From: Prochlorococcus sp. AG-363-A16
Lineage (GTDB): Bacteria > Cyanobacteriota > Cyanobacteriia > PCC-6307 > Cyanobiaceae
DNA: 64,000 nt
Assembly (NCBI GenBank): GCA_003280345.1
Contig: QCFB01000001.1
Span: 124,001 to 188,000 of the forward strand
Direction of reading: 5' to 3'
The notes under the pieces were generated by a model. It had not been told where the DNA came from. It saw nothing but the letters and a program-made list of their open reading frames with translations, and searched no databases. Shown here piece by piece: positions 46,930-56,099 of the stretch. Positions within the stretch are counted from its first letter, which is position 1, and each line of letters opens with the position of its first letter. Made by a program: the position numbers and the translations under genes.

Positions 46930-48813
46930 GTGAGAAAAGGCGCGAAAAACCAAATTTATCAAAGTCCAGAGCAAGCTTCTTCGCCTCTGTACCTGACTAA
47001 TGCTTCACCTGTATTGAAAGCACAATCTCAATCTTTGTACAGGCCAGAAAAACTTAGCTATAGCCAACTGATAACTGAAATTAGGGCAGGATCTGTTGAA
47101 TCCCTTGAATTGATACCTGCCAGAAGAGAAGTTTTAGTACGTTTTAGGGACGGTACTAGGAAAAAAGTTCCAACTCTTCTTAACGACCAACAGATCTTGA
47201 AGGCAGCTCAAGACAATGGGACACCTTTGACAGTCAAGGATATTCGTTCTGAACAGGCAATAGCAGGCATAGTTGGAAATGTTGCCATAATCCTTCTCTT
47301 TGTTGTTGGCCTTTCTTACTTAATAAGGCGTTCTAGCAATCTTGCAGGTAAAGCTATGGGCTTTGGAAGAAGTCAGCCTAGAGTAAAAGCTATTGATGAA
47401 CTACAGGTAAGATTTGAAGATGTTGCTGGTATTAATGAAGCAGCTGAAGAGCTTAAGGAAATAGTTACTTTTCTAAGTCAACCAGAAAAATTTATTAATC
47501 TCGGAGCAAAGATACCAAAGGGTATCTTATTAATCGGTCCTCCAGGAACAGGCAAAACACTTTTAGCAAAGGCAATTGCAGGAGAAGCAGGAGTTCCTTT
47601 TTTTTCTATTGCAGCCTCAGAATTCGTTGAATTATTTGTAGGTGTAGGAGCGAGCCGTGTTAGAGATCTATTTTCAAAAGCAAAAGAAAAAGCACCTTGC
47701 ATTATTTTTATTGATGAAATTGATGCTGTTGGGCGTCAACGTGGTGCTGGGATTGGCGGTGGGAATGATGAGCGGGAGCAGACCTTAAATCAACTACTAA
47801 CTGAAATGGATGGCTTTGCTGAAAATTCAGGTGTAATACTTATTGCAGCAACAAATAGACCAGATGTATTAGATTCTGCTTTAATGAGACCGGGAAGGTT
47901 TGATAGAAGAATTTTAGTTTCATTACCAGACAGATTAGGTAGAAAGGATATTTTGGGAGTCCATGCTAGATGTCGTCCACTTGCTAATAAAGTTTGCTTA
48001 AACTCTTGGGCAATGAGAACACCGGGTTTTTCTGGGGCTGATTTAGAAAATTTGTTAAATGAAGCTGCCATTATTGCAGCAAGAAATAAATCAGAAATTA
48101 TTTCTGATAATCATATTGAATTAGCACTTGAGAGAATAACTATGGGACTAAGTGCATCACCACTTCAAGATAATTCAAAAAAACGTTTGATTGCTTACCA
48201 TGAAGTGGGACATGCTCTGCTTGCAGCATTAATACCTGAAGCAGAAGATGTTGATAAAATATCACTTTTGCCGAGAGGCGGTGTTGGAGGCTTCACTAGA
48301 TTTTGGCCAGATGAGGAAATTGTTGACTCTGGATTAATAACCAAATCATATTTGACAGCTAAGTTAGTAGTTGCATTAGGAGGAAGAGCTGCAGAAATTC
48401 TTGTTTTTGGAGAACAAGAAATTACTCAAGGTGCATCTGCTGATTTACAGGATGTTGCAAGAATGGCTAGAGACATGGTTACTAAGTATGGTTTTTCAGA
48501 TTTAGGTCCTGTATCATTCGAATCATCCTCATCTGAAGTATTTCTAGGTAGGGACCTAATTCAAAAAGATAAAGGATATTCCGAGTCAACTAGTAGAATT
48601 GTTGATTATAAAGTCAGAGATTTAGCAAAGACAGCATTAAATAAAGCAATTGAATTACTTAAACCACGCAGAGTTATTATGGATAAATTAGTTGACTCAT
48701 TAATAGAGGAAGAAACATTATCATCTAAAAGGTTTAATGAAATCATAGACAATAAGCAAATTGTGAAATTTGATGAAAATGATGTATTAGACTATCAAAC
48801 AACGATTATATAA
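46930..48813 (+). CDS. ftsH: ATP-dependent zinc metalloprotease FtsH
   Basis: FtsH is a membrane-anchored AAA+ protease that removes damaged photosystem II D1 and other membrane proteins. The protein shows a membrane span ([22 protein letters not shown]), the AAA motor with Walker [14 protein letters not shown], Walker [14 protein letters not shown] and the [24 protein letters not shown], then the zinc site HEVGHAL. The frame is open from 46819, but that start lies inside rpmF on the opposite strand. The GTG at 46930 gives 627 residues, the family size; a TTG at 46891 is the other option. Confidence 0.94.
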   Translation: MRKGAKNQIYQSPEQASSPLYLTNASPVLKAQSQSLYRPEKLSYSQLITEIRAGSVESLELIPARREVLVRFRDGTRKKVPTLLNDQQILKAAQDNGTPLTVKDIRSEQAIAGIVGNVAIILLFVVGLSYLIRRSSNLAGKAMGFGRSQPRVKAIDELQVRFEDVAGINEAAEELKEIVTFLSQPEKFINLGAKIPKGILLIGPPGTGKTLLAKAIAGEAGVPFFSIAASEFVELFVGVGASRVRDLFSKAKEKAPCIIFIDEIDAVGRQRGAGIGGGNDEREQTLNQLLTEMDGFAENSGVILIAATNRPDVLDSALMRPGRFDRRILVSLPDRLGRKDILGVHARCRPLANKVCLNSWAMRTPGFSGADLENLLNEAAIIAARNKSEIISDNHIELALERITMGLSASPLQDNSKKRLIAYHEVGHALLAALIPEAEDVDKISLLPRGGVGGFTRFWPDEEIVDSGLITKSYLTAKLVVALGGRAAEILVFGEQEITQGASADLQDVARMARDMVTKYGFSDLGPVSFESSSSEVFLGRDLIQKDKGYSESTSRIVDYKVRDLAKTALNKAIELLKPRRVIMDKLVDSLIEEETLSSKRFNEIIDNKQIVKFDENDVLDYQTTII

Positions 48814-48823
48814 ACTACTGATT

Positions 48824-51601
48824 TTGCCTACTACAAATTTGCCACAGAGAAAAATTGTAAAAACTATATCCTATTTGATTATAGGATTATTTGCATCAAT
48901 AATTTATTCGTATGTTAGCATTGAATTCACTTGGTTCAGTCAATTTAATTTAGAAAGTCTTATAATAAAAAGATGGTTAATATCCACATTAACATTATTC
49001 TTTTCTTTATCACTAATTTGTGGATGCTTATTATGGGAAAAAAAATGGAGATTATTAATAACTAATGAAGCACAAAAAAAAGAACAAACTTCAAAGATTT
49101 ATGGAAATAAATATACAGCATTTATTATTTTATCATTTACTATAAACAGTATTCTGCTAACCTTGTTAACTAGAATATCAATAATAAGTCTAACTCAACC
49201 CTCTTCAATTGGACATTGGTGGTCAATTGAATTTAAATATAATATACTTATATTTTTATTATACTTTACATTTCTAAGTTTTAGTTTGCTCTTTAAATCT
49301 ATTCTTAAATATATTCAAATATTAGGATATTGTTTGTTTAGCTATATATTTTACCGTTCTTGGTACTTATGGATATTAGCAATAAATATTCCTAAAACAA
49401 ATATATCTGAACCATTGTTTGAGTCTGATATTTCATTTGCACTTTCTCAATACCCTGCATATTCTTTAATATTATTGTTGGTGATAATAATATTAACAAT
49501 AACCGGAGTAAATGGATTCATATTCTTTCTAACATATAGCACTAAATTATCCGAATGGAATACTAATAATCTTACAATTAAAGAAAGGAATCATTTAAGA
49601 CCACTTGTTTTTTTAGTAGCTTCTATTGGATCTTGTTTGCTTTGGTTGTCTAGATATAATTTTTTATGGGTAGATAATGGTATGTTCTCGGGTGCTGGTT
49701 GGCTGGATATACGTTTCAACATACCAATTAGAACTACAGCTGCTTTTTCCTTATTTATATTTGCTATTTTAATTTTGCTTTCTAGTAAATATATATTTAA
49801 AAGACGTGCAATAAGAACAATCTCATTTGGTTTATTTATATTGAGTCTAATCACAGAGATTATATTTACGCCCTTCTTAGAATGGATACTAGTTAAGCCA
49901 AGAGAACTTAGTCTTCAAAGCAAGTACATTAACCACTCAATCAAAGCAACAAGAAAAGCATTTCAATTAGACTCTATTAAGACAAGATTATTGAACCCAA
50001 ATAATAAGCTTACAAAAAGAGATATTGACTTAGCTAAAAGCACACTGAGAAATATTAGGCTATGGGATAGTCAACCATTGCTGGCAACAAATAGTCAACT
50101 CCAGCAGTTGCGAGTTTATTATCGTTTCTCAAATGTAGCTATAGATAGATATCAATTACGACCTAATTCTTCAGAACGTCAACAGGTAATGATAACCGCA
50201 CGTGAGTTAGATCAGGATGCACTTCCTAATAGATCTAAAACATGGTTGAACAAACATTTTGTATTCACACATGGTTACGGATTTACAATGAGTCCCGTAA
50301 ATACAAAAGCTAAGGATGGTTTGCCAGAGTATTTTATTAGTAATTTAGGAAGTTCAACAAAGATAGAAGGAAATAATGTATTAGGAATTGCCAAAAATGA
50401 TGTTGCTTCTGCAATACCCTTAGGCAATGGATCACTTTACTTTGGAATTCTACCCTCACCATACGCAGTCGTACCTTCTTTGATTCAAGAATTGGATTAT
50501 CCAGAAGGTGAGGTTAATATATATAATCATTATGAAGGAAATGCTGGTATTCCACTTACTAATCTATGGCAGAGAATTAAAGCAGCAATTTATTTAAGAG
50601 AACCTAGGTTGTTAAACACGGGTTCTTTGACAAAGAACTCAAGGTTATTAATTAAAAGAGGTATTAAAAATAGAGTTAAATATTTAGCGCCATTTTTAGA
50701 GTTGATAGGTGACCCTTATCTAATAGCTGTTAAACCTAATGGTAATAATAAAGAATATAGTAACAATCAGTATTTATATTGGATTGTTGAGGCTTACACA
50801 ACATCACGTAGTTATCCGTATGCTTCGAACTTACCTGATGGAAATCCCTTAAGGTATATTAGGAATTCTGCGAAGGCTGTAGTTGATGCTTATACAGGAA
50901 AAGTTAAAATTTACATAACAGAACCAGAAGATCCAATTATTAGAGGTTGGCAAAAACTATTCCCAGAGCTATTTAGTCAACTAAATAATATGCCAAAAAC
51001 AATAAAAGAGCATCTTAGAGTACCTACTGATTTATTCGAGATAAAAGTACAGCAATTACTTAGATATCATGTAACAGACCCCAGGACTTTTTATAACGGT
51101 GATGATGTTTGGCAAGTACCAAAGGAGCTATATGGAAAAACACAAATACCTGTTGATCCATATCACATTACAGCTCAGTTAGGACCAAATGAAAAATCAG
51201 AATTTCTCTTACTTCAGCCACTTACCCCTATAGCAAGACCAAATCTATCAGCATGGCTAGCAGCTAGAAATGATGGAAAATATTATGGTGAATTAATATT
51301 ATTGCGTTTTCCTAGCCAAGCAACTGTATTGGGTCCTGAGCAAATCCAAGCTTTAATAAACCAAGATCCTGAAATTAGCAAACAATTTAGCCTTTGGGAT
51401 CGTGCTGGTTCAGAAGTAATCCAAGGTAATTTATTAGTTGTACCAGTTGGCAGATCATTGCTTTATGTAGAACCGGTATACTTAAAGGCTAGTCAAGGCG
51501 GACTTCCTACATTAACTAGAGTTGTAGTAAGCGATGGTAAAAGTATCGCAATGACTAAAGACTTGTCTGAAGGGATAAATAAACTCTTAGAAAAGAATTA
51601 G
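48824..51601 (+). CDS. UPF0182 family membrane protein
   Basis: This 925-residue protein has seven or so membrane spans in the first 360 residues and a large extracytoplasmic domain after that. Family landmarks are LRDFSLLFS-like helices at the start and, in the soluble part, the YRFSNVAIDRYQL and ARELDQDALP segments, then FTHGYGFTMSPVN. Function is unknown in UPF0182. The start is a TTG at 48824, 10 bp after ftsH, so translation is probably coupled to ftsH. A role in membrane protein or envelope quality control is suggested only by this position. Confidence 0.88.
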   Translation: MPTTNLPQRKIVKTISYLIIGLFASIIYSYVSIEFTWFSQFNLESLIIKRWLISTLTLFFSLSLICGCLLWEKKWRLLITNEAQKKEQTSKIYGNKYTAFIILSFTINSILLTLLTRISIISLTQPSSIGHWWSIEFKYNILIFLLYFTFLSFSLLFKSILKYIQILGYCLFSYIFYRSWYLWILAINIPKTNISEPLFESDISFALSQYPAYSLILLLVIIILTITGVNGFIFFLTYSTKLSEWNTNNLTIKERNHLRPLVFLVASIGSCLLWLSRYNFLWVDNGMFSGAGWLDIRFNIPIRTTAAFSLFIFAILILLSSKYIFKRRAIRTISFGLFILSLITEIIFTPFLEWILVKPRELSLQSKYINHSIKATRKAFQLDSIKTRLLNPNNKLTKRDIDLAKSTLRNIRLWDSQPLLATNSQLQQLRVYYRFSNVAIDRYQLRPNSSERQQVMITARELDQDALPNRSKTWLNKHFVFTHGYGFTMSPVNTKAKDGLPEYFISNLGSSTKIEGNNVLGIAKNDVASAIPLGNGSLYFGILPSPYAVVPSLIQELDYPEGEVNIYNHYEGNAGIPLTNLWQRIKAAIYLREPRLLNTGSLTKNSRLLIKRGIKNRVKYLAPFLELIGDPYLIAVKPNGNNKEYSNNQYLYWIVEAYTTSRSYPYASNLPDGNPLRYIRNSAKAVVDAYTGKVKIYITEPEDPIIRGWQKLFPELFSQLNNMPKTIKEHLRVPTDLFEIKVQQLLRYHVTDPRTFYNGDDVWQVPKELYGKTQIPVDPYHITAQLGPNEKSEFLLLQPLTPIARPNLSAWLAARNDGKYYGELILLRFPSQATVLGPEQIQALINQDPEISKQFSLWDRAGSEVIQGNLLVVPVGRSLLYVEPVYLKASQGGLPTLTRVVVSDGKSIAMTKDLSEGINKLLEKN

Positions 51602-51630
51602 ATTATTAATTATATTCAAAAAATTCAAAT

Positions 51631-51666
51631 AAAAAAAAAGTACCAGTTGTATTTACAATGGTACTT
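51631..51666 (-). terminator. Strong terminator of the peroxiredoxin gene
   Basis: Reading leftward, an 8-bp stem AAGTACCA/TGGTACTT with a further inner TTGT/ACAA pairing is followed by a run of nine T residues. It lies just beyond the peroxiredoxin stop codon and would also insulate the convergent UPF0182 transcript. Confidence 0.9.
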
Positions 51667-51695
51667 AATATTCGGTTAAGTAACTTGTTATACGA

Positions 51696-52295
51696 TTAAC
51701 CAAGTGTTGAAAAGTAATCTTTACTTCCTACAGGGTCTTCCTTCATAGTTTTCTCTCCCGGAGTCCAATTAGCAGGACATACTTCACCTGGATGAGCTTC
51801 TACATATTGATAACCCTGGAGAACACGTAGCGTTTCGTCTACATTTCTTCCTACAGGAGCTTTGTTGACAGTTGAATGCATAATTACTCCCTTAGGGTTA
51901 ATGATGAACAAGCCTCTATCTGCTTCTCCGTCATCATTAAGTACATTATATGCACTACATATTTCCTTTTTTAAATCGGAAACTAATGGATATTCAATGT
52001 CACCAATTCCTCCTTGATTTCTTGGAGTTTGTATCCAAGCTAAATGACTAAATTTACTGTCTACTGATACACCCAATACTTCTGTGTTCTTTGTTGTGAA
52101 ATCAGAATATCTATCACTAAAGGCTGTTATCTCTGTTGGACATACAAAGGTAAAGTCTAATGGGTAGAAAAATAGTACAACATACTTTCCTCTATATTGC
52201 GAGAGGGTGATTTCTGTAAATTCTTGGTCTAGAACTGCAGTAGCAGTGAAGTCAGGGGCCTCTTGACCCACTCTCAAGCATCCGTTAGTTGTCAT
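51696..52295 (-). CDS. 2-Cys peroxiredoxin
   Basis: This 199-residue typical 2-Cys peroxiredoxin reduces hydrogen peroxide and organic peroxides with electrons from thioredoxin. The peroxidatic cysteine lies in [11 protein letters not shown] and the resolving cysteine in GEVCPANW. The [10 protein letters not shown] loop marks a sensitive (GGIG-type) enzyme that can be overoxidised, and a C-terminal YF-like segment (DYFSTLG) follows. In cyanobacteria this enzyme protects photosynthesis from peroxide. It stands alone with its own terminator. Confidence 0.95.
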   Translation of the reverse strand: MTTNGCLRVGQEAPDFTATAVLDQEFTEITLSQYRGKYVVLFFYPLDFTFVCPTEITAFSDRYSDFTTKNTEVLGVSVDSKFSHLAWIQTPRNQGGIGDIEYPLVSDLKKEICSAYNVLNDDGEADRGLFIINPKGVIMHSTVNKAPVGRNVDETLRVLQGYQYVEAHPGEVCPANWTPGEKTMKEDPVGSKDYFSTLG

Positions 52296-52468
52296 GAATA
52301 AAAGTGATGGTGATTAAATTACTTGGCTGGACTATAAGGTGGCCCATTGCCTAAGCTATTTGATAGACTATAAAAATCTAACAGGTTTATGGCTTAATTG
52401 AGTGGTCACAAGCCTCATTGCATAGCAAATGCCAAGATCTACCTTAATGTAAGCAATCAAACAAAACC

Positions 52469-52747
52469 ATGAATTGGGATCAGTCATTACTGCGTAAATT
52501 TAGTTGTACGGGTCATTATCGACTATTGAATCAAGTCAGATCTGAACTAAAAACCCAACCATTAATACGCGATAAGAACACTAGGCAGTTAAACCTACAG
52601 GCTAAACCTATACGAGGTACAAGTTCAAGACAACCCAAAAGACCTAACGTATTAGAAAATATAGATATAGAAAAGCCTTTAGAGGAACAAAATAACGAAC
52701 TTCGAAAATCATTTAAGGATCGATTAAATGCAATTGACATGAGATAA
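52469..52747 (+). CDS. Conserved picocyanobacterial protein, 92 aa
   Basis: An unrecognised basic protein with a conserved-looking head (MNWDQSLLRKFSCTGHYRLLNQVRSELK) and a polar tail rich in Arg, Lys and Asn. No membrane span or catalytic motif is visible. Such proteins recur in marine picocyanobacteria, but I cannot attach a function. It stands alone between the divergent peroxiredoxin gene and the next gene at 167 bp. Confidence 0.68.
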   Translation: MNWDQSLLRKFSCTGHYRLLNQVRSELKTQPLIRDKNTRQLNLQAKPIRGTSSRQPKRPNVLENIDIEKPLEEQNNELRKSFKDRLNAIDMR

Positions 52748-52913
52748 TCTATTAATTTAAAATAAATAACTAGATGTCATATCTAATAAAACTATATAAA
52801 TTGAATAATGTTTAGTTTACTAATATTTATTATTTTCATATCATTATCAAATTGAGAAAATTTGTTTATTTTTGCTCATATGGCCCTAACTTATACTAAG
52901 TAGTGGAATTCCT

Positions 52914-53975
52914 GTGTCAGGCGTAGAAGACAATGGATCTCGAAGAATATCTGTTGATCTTCCGAATCAGCTAATTGAGCGTTTTGATGAATTAAAGAAA
53001 GAATGGGGACTTCGAGCTAGAGGAGCTGTTTTAAGGAAACTATTAGAAGTAATATTAAGTGACAACGATGATTTATTTAATAGTAATGAATCAAATAATT
53101 CTACTGATAATGAACTTCAAAATTCAAGTACAATTAAGAGTAAAAATATAGATCAGCCTAGGTACAATGAAACAAAGGCACTAGTTTTAATAGGCAATAA
53201 TGAAATTGTACGTTCATCATATTTAAATGATTCTAATGTAAATAAATCAGATATTTCTGAAAATGATAATGATAAGGCTAAGTCAACAAATACTTCTGGT
53301 ATTGATCTTCCAGGATTTGTACAAAGGAGAACAAGCAACCTCAGAAAGAGTTTAGGTAAAGACGATGATATGAATACAAATGAGTGTACATTTTTCAAAA
53401 CAATAGGTGAACGAGAATTATTGTCAGCGCAACATATTGCACGTAATCATTGGATAGAAATATATGGAAAGTATCCAAGTGAAAGTGTTTTAGAGGCCTC
53501 TATGGTATGGCTTTCTGAGGATATATGGCCAAATATTGAAGGGACCGATGATAAGTTATTTACATGGTCTGCTGCTAATAGGTTAATGAAGAATTACTGC
53601 CCTAATTGGCAACTGAAGGGAGCAACTTTTGAAAAGGTTATTGTAATAGTAGGAATCTTAGAAGATCCTTTTGCAGCAGATACATTACATTCTCGAATTC
53701 CAACATTAATTCGAAGGTTTGTAAATAGATTTAAAAAAAGTAGAAATGTGACATCGTTTGAAACCATTGAAAGCACTATGACTGTACATGGCGCATTAAA
53801 ACTTTTAGGACTACCCACTATTGCAGGGCAACCGTTAACACTAGTAAGGATACGTGAGTCTTATAAGCAAAAGGCACTTGAATCTCACCCAGATGCTGGT
53901 GGATCTACAGAATCAATGCGTAAATTAAATGAAGCATATCAATTACTTAAAGAGCTATATAGAAACTCTAAATAA
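52914..53975 (+). CDS. Ribbon-helix-helix domain fused to a J-domain
   Basis: A 353-residue protein with a GTG start. Residues about 10-48 look like a ribbon-helix-helix DNA-binding unit (SRRISVDLPNQLIERFDELKKEWGLRARGAVLRKLLEVIL; strand then two helices). A long Asn/Ser/Asp-rich linker (about 49-150) and a helical middle (about 160-300) follow. The last 60 residues form a J-domain with HPD at 325-327. The J-domain would recruit DnaK, and the DNA-binding head suggests a chaperone-linked regulator or replication factor. The fusion is unusual, and both functional readings are inference. Confidence 0.75.
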   Translation: MSGVEDNGSRRISVDLPNQLIERFDELKKEWGLRARGAVLRKLLEVILSDNDDLFNSNESNNSTDNELQNSSTIKSKNIDQPRYNETKALVLIGNNEIVRSSYLNDSNVNKSDISENDNDKAKSTNTSGIDLPGFVQRRTSNLRKSLGKDDDMNTNECTFFKTIGERELLSAQHIARNHWIEIYGKYPSESVLEASMVWLSEDIWPNIEGTDDKLFTWSAANRLMKNYCPNWQLKGATFEKVIVIVGILEDPFAADTLHSRIPTLIRRFVNRFKKSRNVTSFETIESTMTVHGALKLLGLPTIAGQPLTLVRIRESYKQKALESHPDAGGSTESMRKLNEAYQLLKELYRNSK

Positions 53976-54002
53976 ACTCTAAATAAACTAAAAATTAAAC
54001 TC
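53963..54002 (+). repeat. Tandem 11-12 bp repeat across the stop codon
   Basis: The unit AAACTCTAAAT is repeated exactly at 53963 and 53974, then degenerates at 53985 and 53997. The stop codon of the J-domain gene lies inside the first and second units. Slippage here could vary the C-terminus. Confidence 0.6.
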
Positions 54003-54069
54003 AATAAAAAACATGTTCCTCTCATCCATACGCCAAAAGCAATCCTCTTAGTCAATGTAATCTAATTCA

Positions 54070-54098
54070 AGACTAATGATAAGACTTATATTAAGACC
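54070..54098 (+). repeat. AGACT array A, three units at 12-bp spacing
   Basis: AGACT at 54070 and 54082 and AGACC at 54094, exactly 12 bp apart, with another AGACT at 54114 out of phase. The exact phasing suggests a tandem protein-binding array. Confidence 0.55.
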
Positions 54099-54221
54099 AA
54101 ACTAAGAATAATAAGACTGCATAAACCAATATTTTTTTAAATAAAATTGGTACATAATGGTGCTGATCCTGAAATTACAAATTAGAGATGAAAAAACATT
54201 GTTTTCGAATGGTTTCACTGT

Positions 54222-54238
54222 TGTCCATCCTATGTCCA
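54222..54238 (+). repeat. TGTCCA direct repeat
   Basis: TGTCCA occurs at 54222-54227 and 54233-54238, 11 bp apart. It resembles, in layout only, the 12-bp-spaced octamers at the tRNA-fMet attachment region. Confidence 0.4.
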
Positions 54239-54290
54239 ACCTATTATTGGAATATGCTAAATAGTTGTATTAACTAGTATTTGAAGCTTT

Positions 54291-54317
54291 GAGTACCTGC
54301 TATATAGACAGGTACTC
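54291..54317 (+). ncRNA. Perfect 9-bp hairpin, terminator or RNA element
   Basis: GAGTACCTG pairs perfectly with CAGGTACTC around a 9-nt loop, followed by AATTTTATT. It may end a small transcript from the upstream half of the gap or be part of a structured RNA. No gene ends close by (the J-domain gene stops about 315 bp upstream), which favours an independent small RNA. Type is uncertain. Confidence 0.4.
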
Positions 54318-54460
54318 AATTTTATTAATAGTTCATAGGAGAATAAATGGAGATTCTTAGTTAGACATAAAGATAATTTCCTAATTTAATAGTTATGGAC
54401 CATTAGTGATGGCATTCGAACACTAAGAAATGCAAATAATATAACCATATGTATTACATA

Positions 54461-54489
54461 AGACTCTTAAATAGACTAAAAATAAGACT
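54461..54489 (+). repeat. AGACT array B, three units at 12-bp spacing
   Basis: AGACT at 54461, 54473 and 54485, exactly 12 bp apart. Further copies follow at 54587 and 54619, and the inverse AGTCT at 54599, in a region 85-220 bp before the RlmD-like start. Confidence 0.6.
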
Positions 54490-54707
54490 AAAATGATACT
54501 TTCAATACTCTATAAGTTTCATTTTCCTTTTTACTAGATTTTATAAAACCATATCAACTCTCATTTCTTATATGAGACACTTATTTAGACTTAAAATTAG
54601 TCTTACGTGATATACATGAGACTAGTAAGTGTTTGAAGAAATTTTAATTATTGGAATTATTACTAAGTAAAATAAAAATATCTAAATATGAATCAGGATA
54701 ATGAAGC

Positions 54708-56099
54708 ATGTTCAGCAAAGACATTGAAATTGAGATCGGAACAATAATCCGTATCTATTGCCATGATATAGATAACAAAGGTAACGGAATCTCAAGGCTA
54801 AATAAAAATATTTTTATCACTCCTAATCTCTTACCTGAAGAAGAAGCTGAAGTAAAAGTTGAGTACAAAAAAGGTGGATTCTGGATAACATCAATTGTTA
54901 CACGTTTATCAAATTCTAATTTTCGCTGTATTCCAAAATGCAATCATTTTGAACGCTGTGGAAGTTGTAGTCTTCAGCATATCAATAACGATAATGAATT
55001 ATTATGGAAAGTAAAAAACTTAAAGCAAGTACTAAAACGAATTGGGAATATTGACAACTCTATTCAACCACTTTTAAATCCGAATTCTAAAGATTATTCT
55101 TATAGGAATAGAGCTATTATTCCTATAAAATTTGATGATAAATTTAATCTAAGATTTGGTTATTATGAACGTGGTACAAATAAAATCGTGAATATTAATC
55201 AATGTCCAGTTCTTGATCATAAATTAGAAAGAATAATCCCTTCTCTACGCTCAGAAATTATTAAATTTTCTATGATTGATAAATTAACAAAAAAATCACT
55301 ACAACAACTCAAGAATGTAGCTATTAGATATTCTAAAAAAACAGATGAAATGTTAATTATATTTGTTTCGTCTAAAAATAATTATAAACAAATAAAACAA
55401 CTATCAAAAATAATATTCGATAAATATGAATTTATTAAAGGAATAACATTTAATATCCAGCCAATTGGTAACAATGTTATTTTTGGTAAAAAAACTATTT
55501 TGTTAGAAGGCAGAGATTATATTAATGATCGGTTTCTAGATTTAAAATTCAGGCATAGTTCTACTACTTTTTTTCAATTGAACAGTGTACAAGCAGAAAA
55601 AATTACAAGTTTTATCGTTAATTGGGCCAAAACCGAAAATAAAATAAATAGAATTGTTGATTCATTTTGTGGCATAGGTACCATATCATTACCTTTGACA
55701 AAGGTATGTGATGAAGTAATAGGAATTGAATTTAATCAAGAATCAATAAATTTAGCAAGGCAAAATGCAGCATTAAATAAAATAATGAATGTACAATTTA
55801 TTCAAGGAGATATTGAATCTACACTTGGTAAAATATTAAATAATACTGATATCCTAATATTAGATCCGCCAAGAAAAGGACTAACAGATAAAGTTGTTAC
55901 GGTTATATTAGCCAAAAGACCAACTAAAATTGCTTATTTAAGCTGTCATTCAGCTACATTAGCAAGAGATTTAAATCTTCTAACTAAAAATAATTACTAT
56001 AAAATTCAGTTAATACAACCTATTGATTTCTTCCCGCAAACTACGCATTTAGAGTGTTTAGTTTTTCTAAACAGGACTAACTACGTAACTCTGCGTTGA
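54708..56099 (+). CDS. 23S rRNA (uracil-5)-methyltransferase, RlmD/TrmA family
   Basis: This 463-residue enzyme has an N-terminal TRAM domain (DIDNKGNGISRLNKNIF), an Fe-S cysteine cluster (CIPKCNHFERCGSC) typical of the RlmD/RumA branch, the SAM motif VDSFCGIGTISLPL, LDPPRKGL and the catalytic cysteine in LSCHSATLARDL. It should methylate a uracil in 23S rRNA, or possibly tRNA, so I do not assign the exact site. Its last 23 bp overlap the end of pheT on the opposite strand. The long repeat-rich gap precedes it. Confidence 0.9.
   Translation: MFSKDIEIEIGTIIRIYCHDIDNKGNGISRLNKNIFITPNLLPEEEAEVKVEYKKGGFWITSIVTRLSNSNFRCIPKCNHFERCGSCSLQHINNDNELLWKVKNLKQVLKRIGNIDNSIQPLLNPNSKDYSYRNRAIIPIKFDDKFNLRFGYYERGTNKIVNINQCPVLDHKLERIIPSLRSEIIKFSMIDKLTKKSLQQLKNVAIRYSKKTDEMLIIFVSSKNNYKQIKQLSKIIFDKYEFIKGITFNIQPIGNNVIFGKKTILLEGRDYINDRFLDLKFRHSSTTFFQLNSVQAEKITSFIVNWAKTENKINRIVDSFCGIGTISLPLTKVCDEVIGIEFNQESINLARQNAALNKIMNVQFIQGDIESTLGKILNNTDILILDPPRKGLTDKVVTVILAKRPTKIAYLSCHSATLARDLNLLTKNNYYKIQLIQPIDFFPQTTHLECLVFLNRTNYVTLR

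Larger units (their letters stand above)
53976..54707. other. Long non-coding region with phased repeats
   Basis: About 730 bp without a convincing gene, the largest gap in the window. It contains two arrays of AGACT motifs at exactly 12-bp spacing, more scattered AGACT/AGTCT copies, a TGTCCA pair at 11-bp spacing and a perfect 9-bp hairpin. The density of repeats is out of keeping with ordinary spacers in this compact genome. It could hold a small RNA, a regulatory region for the RlmD gene or an integration scar. Confidence 0.6.

Noticed and set aside
54400-54430. A tRNA T-arm-like remnant (TTCGAAT context)
   Set aside because: The flanking five-base stems are not complementary and the spacing to any CCA-like triplet is wrong; chance resemblance is likelier.
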